A stretch of 64,000 bases of DNA from Saccharopolyspora sp. SCSIO 74807. GTDB lineage: Bacteria; Actinomycetota; Actinomycetes; Mycobacteriales; Pseudonocardiaceae. This document shows positions 37,028 to 46,513 of this stretch, one piece after another; the first letter of the stretch is position 1; every line of letters starts with the position of its first letter. Made by a program: the position numbers and the translations under genes. The stretch is from NCBI RefSeq assembly GCF_037023755.1, contig NZ_CP146100.1, positions 2,792,501-2,856,500 on the forward strand, in the 5' to 3' direction. The notes under the pieces were generated by a model that saw nothing but the letters and a program-made list of their open reading frames with translations, had not been told where the DNA came from and ran no database searches.

Positions 37028-37635
37028 GGATCGTTCCCTCCGTGTACGAGCGTGCGAAAACGGCGGAAGCGTGAATTGGGTGGCGCTTCGCCACGCGGTC
37101 GGGCCAGAAGTGTCGATCGATCGCACACGGCGCTGCGCTGCGTTCCGCGGTGGACCGCGCGGCCCTGATTCCTTCCCCAGTCCCGCACATCCCGAGATGT
37201 CCGGTGTGCTGCCGAGTTTGGGGCGGGGCATCCGGTGTGTCAAGCGAAATGCGGCTCCGCGACCGCTTCGCGCTCCGATTTCACATTCGCACCGGGGCCG
37301 ATCGGTTGTCGTTTGGTGCTAACGGCTCACGTGCGCGCGGTGGATTTTCCGGCGGCTTCCGCTGTGCAGGTGAATAATTGCTCTGAAGCGGTGAACGGCA
37401 ACCGGACGGATCCGATGCCCGGACGCAAGGAGTTCTTGTCGAAAAATTGCGGCAGTGTCCTGAATCACATTACGATCTTCGATTTGCCGCCGCTAACATC
37501 GGCGGCATCACCCGTGCCATGGGGGTTTCCGGGTGCATTCCGATGATCCGCGCCGAAGCGATTCGCGGGGCCTTGGCGCGCCCGCGGCATCGTCCGATTC
37601 GGTGCGCGGTCCGCGAACATCGAAGGAGTCGCCCT
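37028..37635. promoter_or_regulatory. Divergent promoter region of the cyclase and methyltransferase operons
   Basis: About 600 nt, locally lower in GC (37290-37500). It must contain the promoters for the cupin-cyclase operon (leftward) and the methyltransferase-cupin operon (rightward). A frame at 37436-37546 follows an AAGGAG but the spacing is only 3 nt, so I do not call it a gene. No clear dyad shared with the TetR operator at 31286 was found. Confidence 0.5.
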
Positions 37636-38298
37636 GTGCGAGTACAGGTCGAAGTGACGTCCGCGCTCCAGGACTACATCGCCGAAATGTCCTTGCGGGA
37701 ACCCGCGGCGCTGGCCGCGCTGCGGGAGGAGACGGAGCAGATGCCCGGCGCGATCATGCAGGTCTCGCCGGAGGAAGGCCAGTTCCTCGGGGTCCTGGTG
37801 CGAGCGCTCGGTGCTTCCCGCGTGCTGGAAGTGGGCACGTTCACCGGGTACAGCACGATCTCCATCGCACGCGCGTTGCCCGCCGGCGGCAGCGTGCTCT
37901 CCTGCGACATCAGCTCGGAGGCCAGCTCGATCGCCCTGGCGCACGCCCGCCGGGCCGGCGTCGAGGACAAGGTCGACCTGCGGGTCGGTGACGCCGTCGG
38001 GGTCCTCACCGGACTCGCCGGGCGCGCGGACCGGCGCGGCTCCTTCGACCTGGTCTTCATCGACGCCGACAAGGAGGGCTACGCGGACTACTACGAGATC
38101 GCGTTGCGCCTGGTCCGGCCCGGCGGACTGATCTTGGTGGACAACGTGCTGTGGCACGGCGCCGTGCTCGACGAGGCCGAACAGGACAGCGAGACCACGG
38201 CGATCCGCGCGTTCAACGAGAAGATCCGGGAGGACGAGCGGGTGGACCTGAGCATCCTCCCGTTCGCCGACGGGCTGGCGTTCGCGGTGAAGCGCTGA
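37636..38298 (+). CDS. Class I O-methyltransferase (caffeoyl-CoA/catechol type)
   Basis: A 220-residue SAM-dependent, metal-dependent O-methyltransferase. Motif I is EVGTFTGYSTISIA, the metal/SAM acidic segment is FDLVFIDADKEGYADYY, and VDNVLWHG completes the site. The same type of methyltransferase follows the cyclase in mycosporine-like amino acid clusters, where it O-methylates the cyclitol product. GTG 37636 has AAGGAG 7 nt upstream. It is divergent from the cyclase operon and followed by a cupin, so it probably methylates the cyclitol or its enol. Confidence 0.9.
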   Translation: MRVQVEVTSALQDYIAEMSLREPAALAALREETEQMPGAIMQVSPEEGQFLGVLVRALGASRVLEVGTFTGYSTISIARALPAGGSVLSCDISSEASSIALAHARRAGVEDKVDLRVGDAVGVLTGLAGRADRRGSFDLVFIDADKEGYADYYEIALRLVRPGGLILVDNVLWHGAVLDEAEQDSETTAIRAFNEKIREDERVDLSILPFADGLAFAVKR

Positions 38299-38339
38299 CC
38301 AGCCGGGATCGAGGAGGGGCGGGATCGAGGAGGGGACGG

Positions 38340-38960
38340 ATGGTCGTCCGGTCGAAAGAGGTCTACGACAACCCGGTCTGCGGTGAGCGCGTCGTCATCC
38401 GGCGGGGCAACGACGAAGGCGACGGGTCCGTGCTCATCTGGGACCTGTACCTGGAGCCCGGCGGCACCGTGGTCGGCGAGCACTACCATCCGACGGCCGA
38501 CGAGAGGTTCGTGCTGGTCAGCGGCAAGCTGGGCATTCGAGCAGGCGGCCGGTCGCGGATTCTCGAAGAAGTGGGCGAGAGCGTGCTCGCCGAAGCGGGC
38601 ACCCGGCACTACTTCTGGAACGGCGACTCCGGCCCGACGCGGATCGTGATCCGGATGCAGGGCCGGGTGGATCGCTTCGAGCAGGCCGTGTTCCGGCAGT
38701 TGTACGGGCTGGCCCAAGACGGCAGGACCGATTCGAACGGCAAGCCCGGCCTGCTGCAGCATGCGGTGACCTCCGCCGAATACGCCGACATCGTCCGGTT
38801 CGCCGCACCGCCGTGGCCGGTGCAGCGCTTGCTGTTCGGGGTGCTCGCCCCGGTCGGACGTGCCCTCGGTTTTCGGGCGTTGTGCGCGGAGTACCGGGAC
38901 CGGCGAGCGCCGCTCGTCGCGGAACTCGACCCGCTGCCCCCGGGATTTCCCGAGTTGTAG
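38340..38960 (+). CDS. Cupin-domain protein with C-terminal hydrophobic segment
   Basis: A 206-residue protein. The cupin core has [17 protein letters not shown] with HxH and Glu, and the later His in AGTRHYFW, so a metal site is intact. The C-terminal third has a hydrophobic helix ([18 protein letters not shown]) that may bind a membrane or partner. GAGGAGGGG lies before the ATG, 41 nt after the methyltransferase stop, so they form one operon. It may be an isomerase or oxygenase on the cyclitol ring. The tail is unlike the other cupins of the island. Confidence 0.82.
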   Translation: MVVRSKEVYDNPVCGERVVIRRGNDEGDGSVLIWDLYLEPGGTVVGEHYHPTADERFVLVSGKLGIRAGGRSRILEEVGESVLAEAGTRHYFWNGDSGPTRIVIRMQGRVDRFEQAVFRQLYGLAQDGRTDSNGKPGLLQHAVTSAEYADIVRFAAPPWPVQRLLFGVLAPVGRALGFRALCAEYRDRRAPLVAELDPLPPGFPEL

Positions 38961-38985
38961 CGGTGCCGCTGCTGATGTCCCGGCC

Positions 38986-39555
38986 TCACGCCACCACCGG
39001 CGTCCCCGTCAGCGCCACTCCCGCCGCGCGCAGGTCGCGAACAGCTGTGTCCACTGTGGCCGGTGCGACTCCTGCGGTCAGCGACAGCAGGACCGTCGTG
39101 GTCAGGCCCGCTTTCGCGGCGTCCAGCGCGGTGGCGCGCACGCAGTGGTCGGTGGCGATGCCGACCACATCGACGGCGTCCACTCCGCGTTCACCGAGCC
39201 AATCGCGCAGCGGCGTGCCAAGCCGATCTTTCCCCTCGAAACCGGAGTATCCGGCGCTGTACTGCCCCTTGGAGAACACCGCGCGCACCGGCCCCACCTC
39301 CAGCTCCGGGTGGAACGCCGCGCCGGCGGTGCCCGCGACGCAGTGCACCGGCCAGGACCGCACGTAGTCCGGCCGCGAGCTGAAGTGATCCCCGGGATCG
39401 ATGTGGTAATCGCGGGTGGCGACCACGTGCGCGTACTCGTTCTCCGCGGCATGGCGGGAAATCGCCGCGGCGACACCGGCCCCGCCGGACACCCCGAGCG
39501 CCCCGCCCTCGCAGAAGTCGAGCTGCACATCGACGATCAGCAGCGCAGTGCTCAT
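38986..39555 (-). CDS. pncA: Nicotinamidase
   Basis: A 189-residue isochorismatase-fold amidase. Catalytic triad Asp 9 (DVQLDF), Lys 96 (FSKGQY) and Cys 138 (ATDHCVRAT), with metal ligands Asp 49, His 51 and His 57. It hydrolyses nicotinamide to nicotinate for NAD salvage and is the activator of pyrazinamide in mycobacteria. It follows pncB by 30 nt on the same strand, so the two consecutive salvage steps are encoded together. In M. tuberculosis pncA is elsewhere. Confidence 0.95.
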   Translation of the reverse strand: MSTALLIVDVQLDFCEGGALGVSGGAGVAAAISRHAAENEYAHVVATRDYHIDPGDHFSSRPDYVRSWPVHCVAGTAGAAFHPELEVGPVRAVFSKGQYSAGYSGFEGKDRLGTPLRDWLGERGVDAVDVVGIATDHCVRATALDAAKAGLTTTVLLSLTAGVAPATVDTAVRDLRAAGVALTGTPVVA

Positions 39556-39585
39556 CCGTGCTCCTCCACTCGGCTCGCGGGGGGA

Positions 39586-40887
39586 TCAGCTCTCCGGAAA
39601 GACGGTCGGAATCGCCGGTTCGCCACCGGAAAGCTTCAGCCCCTCCCACGGCAGGCTCACCAGTGCGTGCCGCAGGCGCTCCCGATTGTCCTCCAGCGTG
39701 GGCAGGTCATCGACCTGTTTCCCGCCGCGCACCAGCGGAATCGGCACCTCGCGGTCGTGCGGGCCCGGCTGCGGCGCGGCGAAGCCCGCCCCGGTCCGGT
39801 ACACCTCCTCCTCGATCGCGGTACCGGTGTTCTTGTGCCTGCGCAGCGCGGATTTGCTGCCGCCGCGGGACTCCTTGCTCGACGAGCGCTTGGCGACCGG
39901 GCGGCCCTCGACCTCGGTGAGCTTGTAGACCATGCCCGCCGTCGGCGCCCCCGAACCGGTCACCAGCGAAGTGCCCACGCCGTAGCCGTCGACCGGTTCC
40001 GCGCGCAGCGAGGCGATCGCGTACTCGTCCAGGTCACCGGAGACGACCACGCGGGTTCCGGTCGCGCCCAGCGAATCCAGCTGCTCCCGCGCCTGCCGCG
40101 CCAGCACGCCCACGTCACCGGAGTCGATCCGGACCGCGCCGAGACCGGAACCCGCGACCTCCACGGCCGTCGCGATCCCGCGGGAAATGTCGTAGGTGTC
40201 CACCAGGAGTGTCGTGTCCGCGCCAAGAGCGGCGATCTGCGACTCGAACGCGGCACGCTCGGAGTCGTGCAGCAGCGTGAACGAATGCGCCGAGGTCCCC
40301 ATGGTGGGAATGCGGTAGCGGCGACCGGCCTCCAGGTTCGACGTCCCGGAGAACCCTGCCAGGTAGGCGGCGCGTGCGGCGGCCACCGCGGATTCCTCGT
40401 GCGTGCGGCGGGATCCCATCTCGATGATCCGGCGCCCGTTGGCCGCCGAGACCATCCGCGCGGCCGCGGCGGCGATCGCGCTGTCGTGGTTGAGGATCGA
40501 CAGCACCACCGTCTCCAGCAGCACCGCTTCCGCGAACGTGCCGCGCACGGTCAGCAGCGGCGAACCGGGGAAGTACAGCTCGCCCTCGGGATAACCGTCC
40601 ACATCGCCCTGGAACCGGTAGTTGCGCAGCCAGTCCAGCGTGGTCTCGTCGACCACCCCGGCCTCCGCGAGCCGCGTCAGCTCGGCCTCGTCGAAGCGGA
40701 AGTTCTCGATCGCGTCCAGCACCCGCTGCATCCCGCCGAGCACGCCGTACCGGCGCCCGTCCGGCAATCGCCGGGTGAACACCTCGAACACGCAACGCCG
40801 CTCGGCGGTCCCGTCGCGCAGGGCACTGGCCAGCATGGTCAGCTCGTAGTGATCGGTGCGCAGTGCGGTACTGGATGCGGCCGTCAT
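39586..40887 (-). CDS. pncB: Nicotinate phosphoribosyltransferase
   Basis: A 433-residue enzyme of the PncB family: [13 protein letters not shown] at the N-terminus, then [15 protein letters not shown] near the catalytic His, and the phosphate-binding [20 protein letters not shown] loop, partly quoted as [13 protein letters not shown]. It makes nicotinate mononucleotide from nicotinate and PRPP with ATP. It is divergent from clpS, the same arrangement as Rv1330c and Rv1331. Its product pathway joins pncA downstream. Confidence 0.95.
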   Translation of the reverse strand: MTAASSTALRTDHYELTMLASALRDGTAERRCVFEVFTRRLPDGRRYGVLGGMQRVLDAIENFRFDEAELTRLAEAGVVDETTLDWLRNYRFQGDVDGYPEGELYFPGSPLLTVRGTFAEAVLLETVVLSILNHDSAIAAAAARMVSAANGRRIIEMGSRRTHEESAVAAARAAYLAGFSGTSNLEAGRRYRIPTMGTSAHSFTLLHDSERAAFESQIAALGADTTLLVDTYDISRGIATAVEVAGSGLGAVRIDSGDVGVLARQAREQLDSLGATGTRVVVSGDLDEYAIASLRAEPVDGYGVGTSLVTGSGAPTAGMVYKLTEVEGRPVAKRSSSKESRGGSKSALRRHKNTGTAIEEEVYRTGAGFAAPQPGPHDREVPIPLVRGGKQVDDLPTLEDNRERLRHALVSLPWEGLKLSGGEPAIPTVFPES

Positions 40888-40989
40888 GGATCAGAGGCTA
40901 CGTGCCGCCCGCGCGGCTCCCGCACAGGTCGGGCCGGGTGTGCCCGTGCGGTCGACACGGTTCCCGCGCACACGTGCGAACATGGGGAC

Positions 40990-41277
40990 ATGACTTCGCC
41001 CGCTGAACTGGAGCGCGCGCAGCCGAACGAACTCGGCAACGAGGACAAACCGTGGGTGACCGTGGTGTGGAACGACCCGGTGAACCTGATGTCCTACGTG
41101 ACCTACGTGCTGCAGAAGATCTTCGGTTACAGCCGGGACCACGCGACCAAGCTGATGCTCGACGTGCACCACAAGGGACGGGCCGCGGTGTCCTCGGGCA
41201 CGAAGGAGAAGGTCGAGGGCGATGTGGCGAAGCTGCACGCCAACGGCCTGTGGGCGACGATGCAGAAAGACTCGTGA
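40990..41277 (+). CDS. clpS: ATP-dependent Clp protease adaptor ClpS
   Basis: A 95-residue adaptor with [20 protein letters not shown] and [18 protein letters not shown], the conserved N-degron pocket and ClpC-binding face. It delivers N-end-rule substrates to the Clp ATPase. The ATG at 40990 gives the usual length. The DUF2017 gene follows after 6 nt, as in mycobacteria. Confidence 0.95.
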   Translation: MTSPAELERAQPNELGNEDKPWVTVVWNDPVNLMSYVTYVLQKIFGYSRDHATKLMLDVHHKGRAAVSSGTKEKVEGDVAKLHANGLWATMQKDS

Positions 41278-41283
41278 TCTCAA

Positions 41284-41847
41284 GTGAACGGCTGGACGCG
41301 CAAGAACGGGCACGTCGTCGCCGAACTGTCCCAGCAGGAAGCGGCGGTGATCCGCGGCCTGGTCGGGCAGATCAAGGACATGCTCGACGCCCGGGCCGAC
41401 GAGGCCCCGCAGGACGAGCTGGCCGAGCTCACCGGCATCCGCACCGGCCCGTCCACCCCGCCCGAGGACCGGGTGCTGGAGCGGCTGCTGCCGGACTTCT
41501 ACCGGCGCGACCCGGAAACCGGCGAGACCGACGAGGAGAAGCCCGCGGCCGCCGGGGCGATGCGCTCGCTGTACGAGCCGGAGCTGCTGGACCGCAAGAC
41601 CGGCACCGCCGCGGTGGTGCTGGAGACCTGCCCGCGCGACGGCGGCCGGGTGGTGCTCAGCGGTGAGCAGGCCGACAACTGGCTCAGCGCGATCAACGAC
41701 GTGCGGCTGGCACTGGGCACCGCCCTCGACGTGCAGGAGGACATGCCCGAGGAGCCGCCGGAGGACGACCTGCGCCGCGAGCACCTGGGCGTCTACCAGT
41801 GGCTCACCTGGGTCCAGGACTCCCTGGTCGAAACCCTCACCTCCTGA
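41284..41847 (+). CDS. DUF2017 domain protein
   Basis: A 187-residue soluble protein always linked to clpS in actinobacteria (Rv1332 in M. tuberculosis). Motifs visible are QQEAAVIRGLVGQIKDML at the N-terminus, LLPDFYRRDPETG in the middle and WLSAINDVRLALGT. The role is unknown; the linkage suggests protein turnover or regulation. GTG 41284 follows clpS by 6 nt. Repeat copy 6 begins 15 nt after the stop. Confidence 0.88.
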   Translation: MNGWTRKNGHVVAELSQQEAAVIRGLVGQIKDMLDARADEAPQDELAELTGIRTGPSTPPEDRVLERLLPDFYRRDPETGETDEEKPAAAGAMRSLYEPELLDRKTGTAAVVLETCPRDGGRVVLSGEQADNWLSAINDVRLALGTALDVQEDMPEEPPEDDLRREHLGVYQWLTWVQDSLVETLTS

Positions 41848-41861
41848 GCCGTTTCCTCCAG

Positions 41862-41912
41862 GAGTGAACGGACCGTTGGACCAATCTAGCCGGACCAACA
41901 GGCCGTTCACTC
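41862..41912. repeat. 51-bp palindromic repeat, copy 6
   Basis: Arms 41862-41882 and 41892-41912, loop AATCTAGCC. It begins 15 nt after the DUF2017 stop. Copy 7 follows after 67 nt in the same orientation. Confidence 0.9.
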
Positions 41913-41979
41913 GGTCCACTTCGCGCAGGGCGAGTGGTGCGCGGGTGTTCGCCAGAGCGGCAGAGCCGGGGTTCGCGAA

Positions 41980-42030
41980 GAGTGAACGGACCGTTTGCCC
42001 AATCTAGTGGGACGAACAGTCCGTTCACTC
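41980..42030. repeat. 51-bp palindromic repeat, copy 7
   Basis: Arms 41980-42000 and 42010-42030, loop AATCTAGTG, the exact reverse complement of the copy 1 loop. It ends 48 nt before the P1 peptidase start. Confidence 0.9.
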
Positions 42031-42078
42031 GGGAAAGCCGGGGGTGAAGCCGCGGTGCAGATCGGGCAGGGTCACCGC

Positions 42079-43134
42079 ATGCGATCAGGAGCGCGGAACT
42101 CGATCACCGACGTGCGCGGCGTGCTCGTGGGGCACGAGCAGCGGCTCGACGAGCAGTGGGCGACCGGTACCAGCGTGGTGCTCACCGCGGGCGGCGCGTC
42201 CGCGGCGGTCGACGTGCGCGGCGGCGGCCCCGGCACCCGCGAGACCGATGTGCTCGAACCGACCCACGCGGTGCAGCAGGCGCACGCGATCGTGCTCACC
42301 GGCGGCAGCGCCTACGGGCTGGCCGCCGCCGATGGCGCGATGCGCTGGCTCGGCGAACGCGAGCACGGTTTCCCGGTGGGCACCGAGCCGCACGAGGTCG
42401 TTCCGGTCGTCCCGGCGGCGGTGCTGTTCGACCTGCCGATGGGCGACTGGGGCAACCGGCCGGACGCCGCCTTCGGCCACCGCGCCTGCGATGCGGCCTC
42501 GGCCACCGAGGCTCGGGAGGGCAACGTCGGCGCCGGAACCGGCGCGGTCGCGGGCTCGCTCAAGGGCGGCACCGGTTCCGCCAGCGCGGTGTTCACCAGT
42601 GACGTGCTGGGCAGCGAGGTCACCGTCGGCGCGTTGATGGCCGTGAACTCCTCGGGCTCGGTGATCGACCCGGAGACCGGGTTGCCCTGGAACCCGCATC
42701 CGGGCCTGCGCGCCCCATCCACCGACGAGATCGCGGCGGGCAAGCGGCTCGGCCCCCGGCCGTCGCGGCACGGGACGGCGCAGCGCCCGGTGAACACCAC
42801 CATCGGAGTCGTCGCCACCGACCTCGCGCTGACCAAACCGCAGTGCCACCGGATCGCGGTCGCCGGGCACGACGGGCTGGCGCGCGCGATCCGGCCGGCG
42901 CACGGGATGTCCGATGGGGACACCGTGTTCGCGCTGTCGACCGGTTCCCCCGCGGCGTCCAGGGAACGGGATTCCGATCAGCGGCTGGCCGGTGCCGAGG
43001 CGCGGCTGCTCGACGAGGTCTGCGCCGCCGCGGCCGACGTCGTGCAGCACGCCATCGTGCGCGCGGTGCTGGCCGCGGAACCGGTGGGCGAGGTGACTTC
43101 CTACACGCGCACCTACCCCTCGGCGCGGGAATGA
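42079..43134 (+). CDS. P1 family peptidase (DmpA-type)
   Basis: A 351-residue Ntn-type hydrolase of the P1/DmpA family (Rv1333 counterpart). NSITDVRGVLVGHEQ opens the protein; VLTGGSAYGLAAADGAM is the substrate region; NTTIGVVATDLALTK holds the probable nucleophile Thr exposed by self-cleavage. These enzymes have aminopeptidase activity. ATG 42079 is chosen for the conserved start; an in-frame GTG at 42055 is an alternative. The 51-bp repeat copy 7 lies in its 5' region. Confidence 0.88.
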   Translation: MRSGARNSITDVRGVLVGHEQRLDEQWATGTSVVLTAGGASAAVDVRGGGPGTRETDVLEPTHAVQQAHAIVLTGGSAYGLAAADGAMRWLGEREHGFPVGTEPHEVVPVVPAAVLFDLPMGDWGNRPDAAFGHRACDAASATEAREGNVGAGTGAVAGSLKGGTGSASAVFTSDVLGSEVTVGALMAVNSSGSVIDPETGLPWNPHPGLRAPSTDEIAAGKRLGPRPSRHGTAQRPVNTTIGVVATDLALTKPQCHRIAVAGHDGLARAIRPAHGMSDGDTVFALSTGSPAASRERDSDQRLAGAEARLLDEVCAAAADVVQHAIVRAVLAAEPVGEVTSYTRTYPSARE

Positions 43135-43225
43135 ACCATGGTTGGCGGACGTTGATCCCGCCGAACGGCACCGGCCGGGGGCGTGGCCTCCCGGATCGTG
43201 GGACACCGGTGCCCCACATAGTAGG

Positions 43226-43690
43226 ATGGTGCTTGTGCTGGTGATTCGACGCGACCTCGTCGACGCGATGGTCGCGCACGCTCGACGGGACCACCCGGAC
43301 GAGGCGTGCGGCGTCATTGCCGGCCCGGACGGGTCGGACCGGCCCGAGCGGTTCGTCGAGATGATCAACGCGGAGCGCTCGCCGACGTTCTACCGCTTCG
43401 ATTCGAGCGAGCAGCTCAAGGTGTGGCGGGAGATGGACCAGGCGGATGAGGAGCCGGTCGTCATCTACCACTCGCACACCGCGACCGAGGCGTACCCGTC
43501 GCGCACCGACGTGTCCTACGCCTTGGAACCCAATGCGCACTACGTTCTCGTGTCCACCAGGGACCCGGAGACCCACGAGTTGCGCTCGTACCGCATCCTC
43601 GACGGCGTGGTGACCGAGGAGCCGGTGGAGATCGTGGAGTCCTACATGTTCGCCCACACCGGCACCGACGAGGTGCCCGACCGCGGCTGA
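43226..43690 (+). CDS. mec: JAMM/MPN+ zinc peptidase Mec
   Basis: A 154-residue isopeptidase. The JAMM set is complete: Glu 26 in DEACG, His 82 and His 84 in HSHTATEAYPSRTD, Ser 92 and Asp 95. In M. tuberculosis Mec+ (Rv1334) releases cysteine from the CysO-cysteine adduct. ATG 43226 is selected because the fold starts there; the frame upstream is not conserved. It precedes cysO and cysM, so all three parts of the sulphur-carrier cysteine pathway are together. Confidence 0.93.
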   Translation: MVLVLVIRRDLVDAMVAHARRDHPDEACGVIAGPDGSDRPERFVEMINAERSPTFYRFDSSEQLKVWREMDQADEEPVVIYHSHTATEAYPSRTDVSYALEPNAHYVLVSTRDPETHELRSYRILDGVVTEEPVEIVESYMFAHTGTDEVPDRG

Positions 43691-43770
43691 GCCGCGCTCG
43701 CCGCAGTCATTCGGCGAGCGGGCGTGTGCAAGTTCCGTTCAGTAGTTCCTGTGGACAGGGAGGTACCCCC

Positions 43771-45016
<1,246 letters not shown>

Positions 45017-45037
45017 TCCCGCCGCCCGCATTTCTTC

Positions 45038-45077
45038 GCAAGGCCCACCCGATCCGCTCGGGTGGGCCTTGCGTTTT
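45038..45077 (+). terminator. Intrinsic terminator after cysM
   Basis: A perfect 15-bp stem (45038-45052 with 45058-45072), loop TCCGC, followed by GTTTT. It lies 21 nt after the cysM stop and closes the mec-cysO-cysM unit. Confidence 0.92.
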
Positions 45078-45130
45078 CGCCGTGCCCGGTGCTCGAGCGC
45101 TGCCCAGCCGCTCCGCCGTTGACGAGGTCG

Positions 45131-45751
45131 TCAGTCGGCGGCCGTGAGGTAGCGGGTGAGCATGGCGACGAGCTCGTCCTCGAGCCGCTCGGCGTCGATC
45201 GGGTCGGGCGCGGCGACGAGGTGGTGCACGACGAACTCGATCGTGGACACCAGCAGCCGGGCGGCCGTGCCGGTGTCGTCCACCCGGACCTCGGGATGCC
45301 CGTCGAGCAGTTCCCGCACGCCCGCCACCCTTTCCCGCTCGTGCTGCGAGATCCGTTCCAGCAGCTGCTGGGAGCGCGGTGCTTGTTCGAGCAGCAGGCG
45401 CAGCAGCCGCGGATCCTCGCGGTGGTTGTCGATCGCCGTGCGCACGAACCCCCGGACGATCTCCTCGAACGACTCGGGCAGCTGCTCGTCCTGGCGCCGC
45501 AGCGCGGCCGCTCCGTCGTCGAGGTGCCTGCTCATCAGCTCGGCGAGGATGGCGTCCTTGTTCGGGTAGTACTGGTACAGCGAGCCGATCGAGATCCGCG
45601 CCCGCTCGGCGATGCGGTTCGTGGTGCCCGCGGCGTAACCGTGTTCGGCGAAAACGTGAGCAGCCGCGGCGAGGATGCGTCGCCGGGTGAGTTCGGCGCG
45701 GACCTGGCGGGGCTGTTTGCGGGGCCGGAGCCTGCGCTCGCCGGATGTCAT
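45131..45751 (-). CDS. TetR-family transcriptional regulator
   Basis: A 206-residue regulator. Its HTH is ILAAAAHVFAEHGYAAGTTNRIAERARISIGSLYQYYPNKDAIL, partly quoted as RISIGSLYQYYPNKDAIL. The C-terminal helices resemble TetR_C domains of AcrR-like proteins. ATG 45751 has GGAGG 4 nt upstream. It is divergent from the FMN-protein gene, and the palindrome at 45793-45806 between them is the likely operator, controlling itself and the two-gene flavin/reductase unit. Confidence 0.92.
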   Translation of the reverse strand: MTSGERRLRPRKQPRQVRAELTRRRILAAAAHVFAEHGYAAGTTNRIAERARISIGSLYQYYPNKDAILAELMSRHLDDGAAALRRQDEQLPESFEEIVRGFVRTAIDNHREDPRLLRLLLEQAPRSQQLLERISQHERERVAGVRELLDGHPEVRVDDTGTAARLLVSTIEFVVHHLVAAPDPIDAERLEDELVAMLTRYLTAAD

Positions 45752-45792
45752 GGCACCTCCTGCCGGGCCGTGAAAGCGAGTAGACCGGGAAC

Positions 45793-45806
45793 TGAGCAAT
45801 TGCTCA
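45793..45806. promoter_or_regulatory. TetR operator and probable promoter
   Basis: The perfect palindrome TGAGCAATTGCTCA. It sits between a possible -35 (TAGACC at 45781) and a CATAAT -10 at 45804-45809 reading rightward, so repressor binding would block RNA polymerase. Confidence 0.75.
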
Positions 45807-45816
45807 TAATAGTGCC

Positions 45817-45873
45817 ATGAACTGCGAAGGAACTAGTTATCGAACGGTGCGAGCTGATCGGCTCCGGTCGTGA
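45817..45873 (+). CDS. Possible 18-residue leader peptide, leaderless start
   Basis: ATG 45817 lies about 8 nt after the CATAAT -10 box, near the expected transcription start, so it could be translated from a leaderless mRNA. The frame ends in a TGA (45871-45873) that overlaps the GTG start of the FMN-binding gene. That gene has no ribosome site of its own, so translation may depend on re-initiation from this leader. This is inferred from spacing only. Confidence 0.4.
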   Translation: MNCEGTSYRTVRADRLRS

Positions 45874-46496
45874 CCCGCGCCCGCGAGCGATTCCGCCGAG
45901 TGCCGCTGGACGAGATCCGCGCCCGGATCGGCGAGCCCGACGACGGCCTCAAGGTCGCGAAGTCCGGCACCCGCATCGCCGAGCACGCGCACCGGTTCAT
46001 CGCGCACTGCCCGTTCCTGTCGCTGGCCACCGCGGACGCGGCGGGGCTGCCGGACTGCTCACCCCGCGGTGACTACCCGGGTTTCGTGAAGGTGCTGGAC
46101 GAACACACGCTGGCGATCCCGGACCGGCCAGGCAACAAGATCGCCGACTCGTTCCGGAACCTGGCGGACAACGACGGGATCGGGTTGCTGTTGCTGATCC
46201 CCGGCGTGCGGGAAGTGCTGCGGATCAACGGCCGCGGTTACGCCACCGACGAACCCGACGTGCTCGCGCGGATGCAGGTCGAGGGCAAGGACCCGATGTT
46301 CGCGCTGATCGTCGAGGTGCAGCAGGTGTTCTTCCACTGCGGGCGGGCGCTGCTGCGCTCCCGGCTGTGGGATCCGGCCAGCCAGGCGCTGGCCAACGAG
46401 ATCCCGTCCGCGGGCGAGATCGTCGCCGCCGAGCTCGGAGCCGATCCCCAGGTGTTGAACGACCGGCTCGAAGCCGCCTACCGCCAGCTGTACTGA
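45870..46496 (+). CDS. Pyridoxamine 5'-phosphate oxidase-family flavin-binding protein
   Basis: A 208-residue split-barrel protein of the MSMEG_1061-like group: FIAHCPFLSLATADAAGLPDCSPRGD, partly quoted as CPFLSLATADAAGLPDCS, and the hallmark IPDRPGNKIADSFRNL. These bind FMN or F420 and act as reductases or detoxifiers. GTG 45870 overlaps the putative leader stop. It is followed 17 nt later by a ferredoxin-domain reductase that could supply its electrons. The TetR gene is divergent. Confidence 0.85.
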   Translation: MTRARERFRRVPLDEIRARIGEPDDGLKVAKSGTRIAEHAHRFIAHCPFLSLATADAAGLPDCSPRGDYPGFVKVLDEHTLAIPDRPGNKIADSFRNLADNDGIGLLLLIPGVREVLRINGRGYATDEPDVLARMQVEGKDPMFALIVEVQQVFFHCGRALLRSRLWDPASQALANEIPSAGEIVAAELGADPQVLNDRLEAAYRQLY

Positions 46497-46513
46497 CCAC
46501 GAGGATTTTCCCG

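Noticed and set aside
37436-37546. Short frame after an AAGGAG in the cyclitol divergent gap
   Set aside because: The spacing to the TTG is only 3 nt and the 36-residue product has no features.
34031-38298. Complete mycosporine-like amino acid cluster
   Set aside because: The cyclase motifs look valiolone-type, and no ATP-grasp, NRPS-like or D-Ala-D-Ala ligase-like gene is present.
38860-40989. Rightward extension in frame with clpS
   Set aside because: It runs opposite pncA and pncB. ClpS is a 95-residue protein and begins at 40990.
4449-42030. 51-bp hairpins as simple intrinsic terminators
   Set aside because: They are near gene ends but lack T tracts, occur in pairs, keep a constant length and orientation-bearing loops, and one overlaps a stop codon. 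They fit a repeat family better; termination may be a secondary effect.
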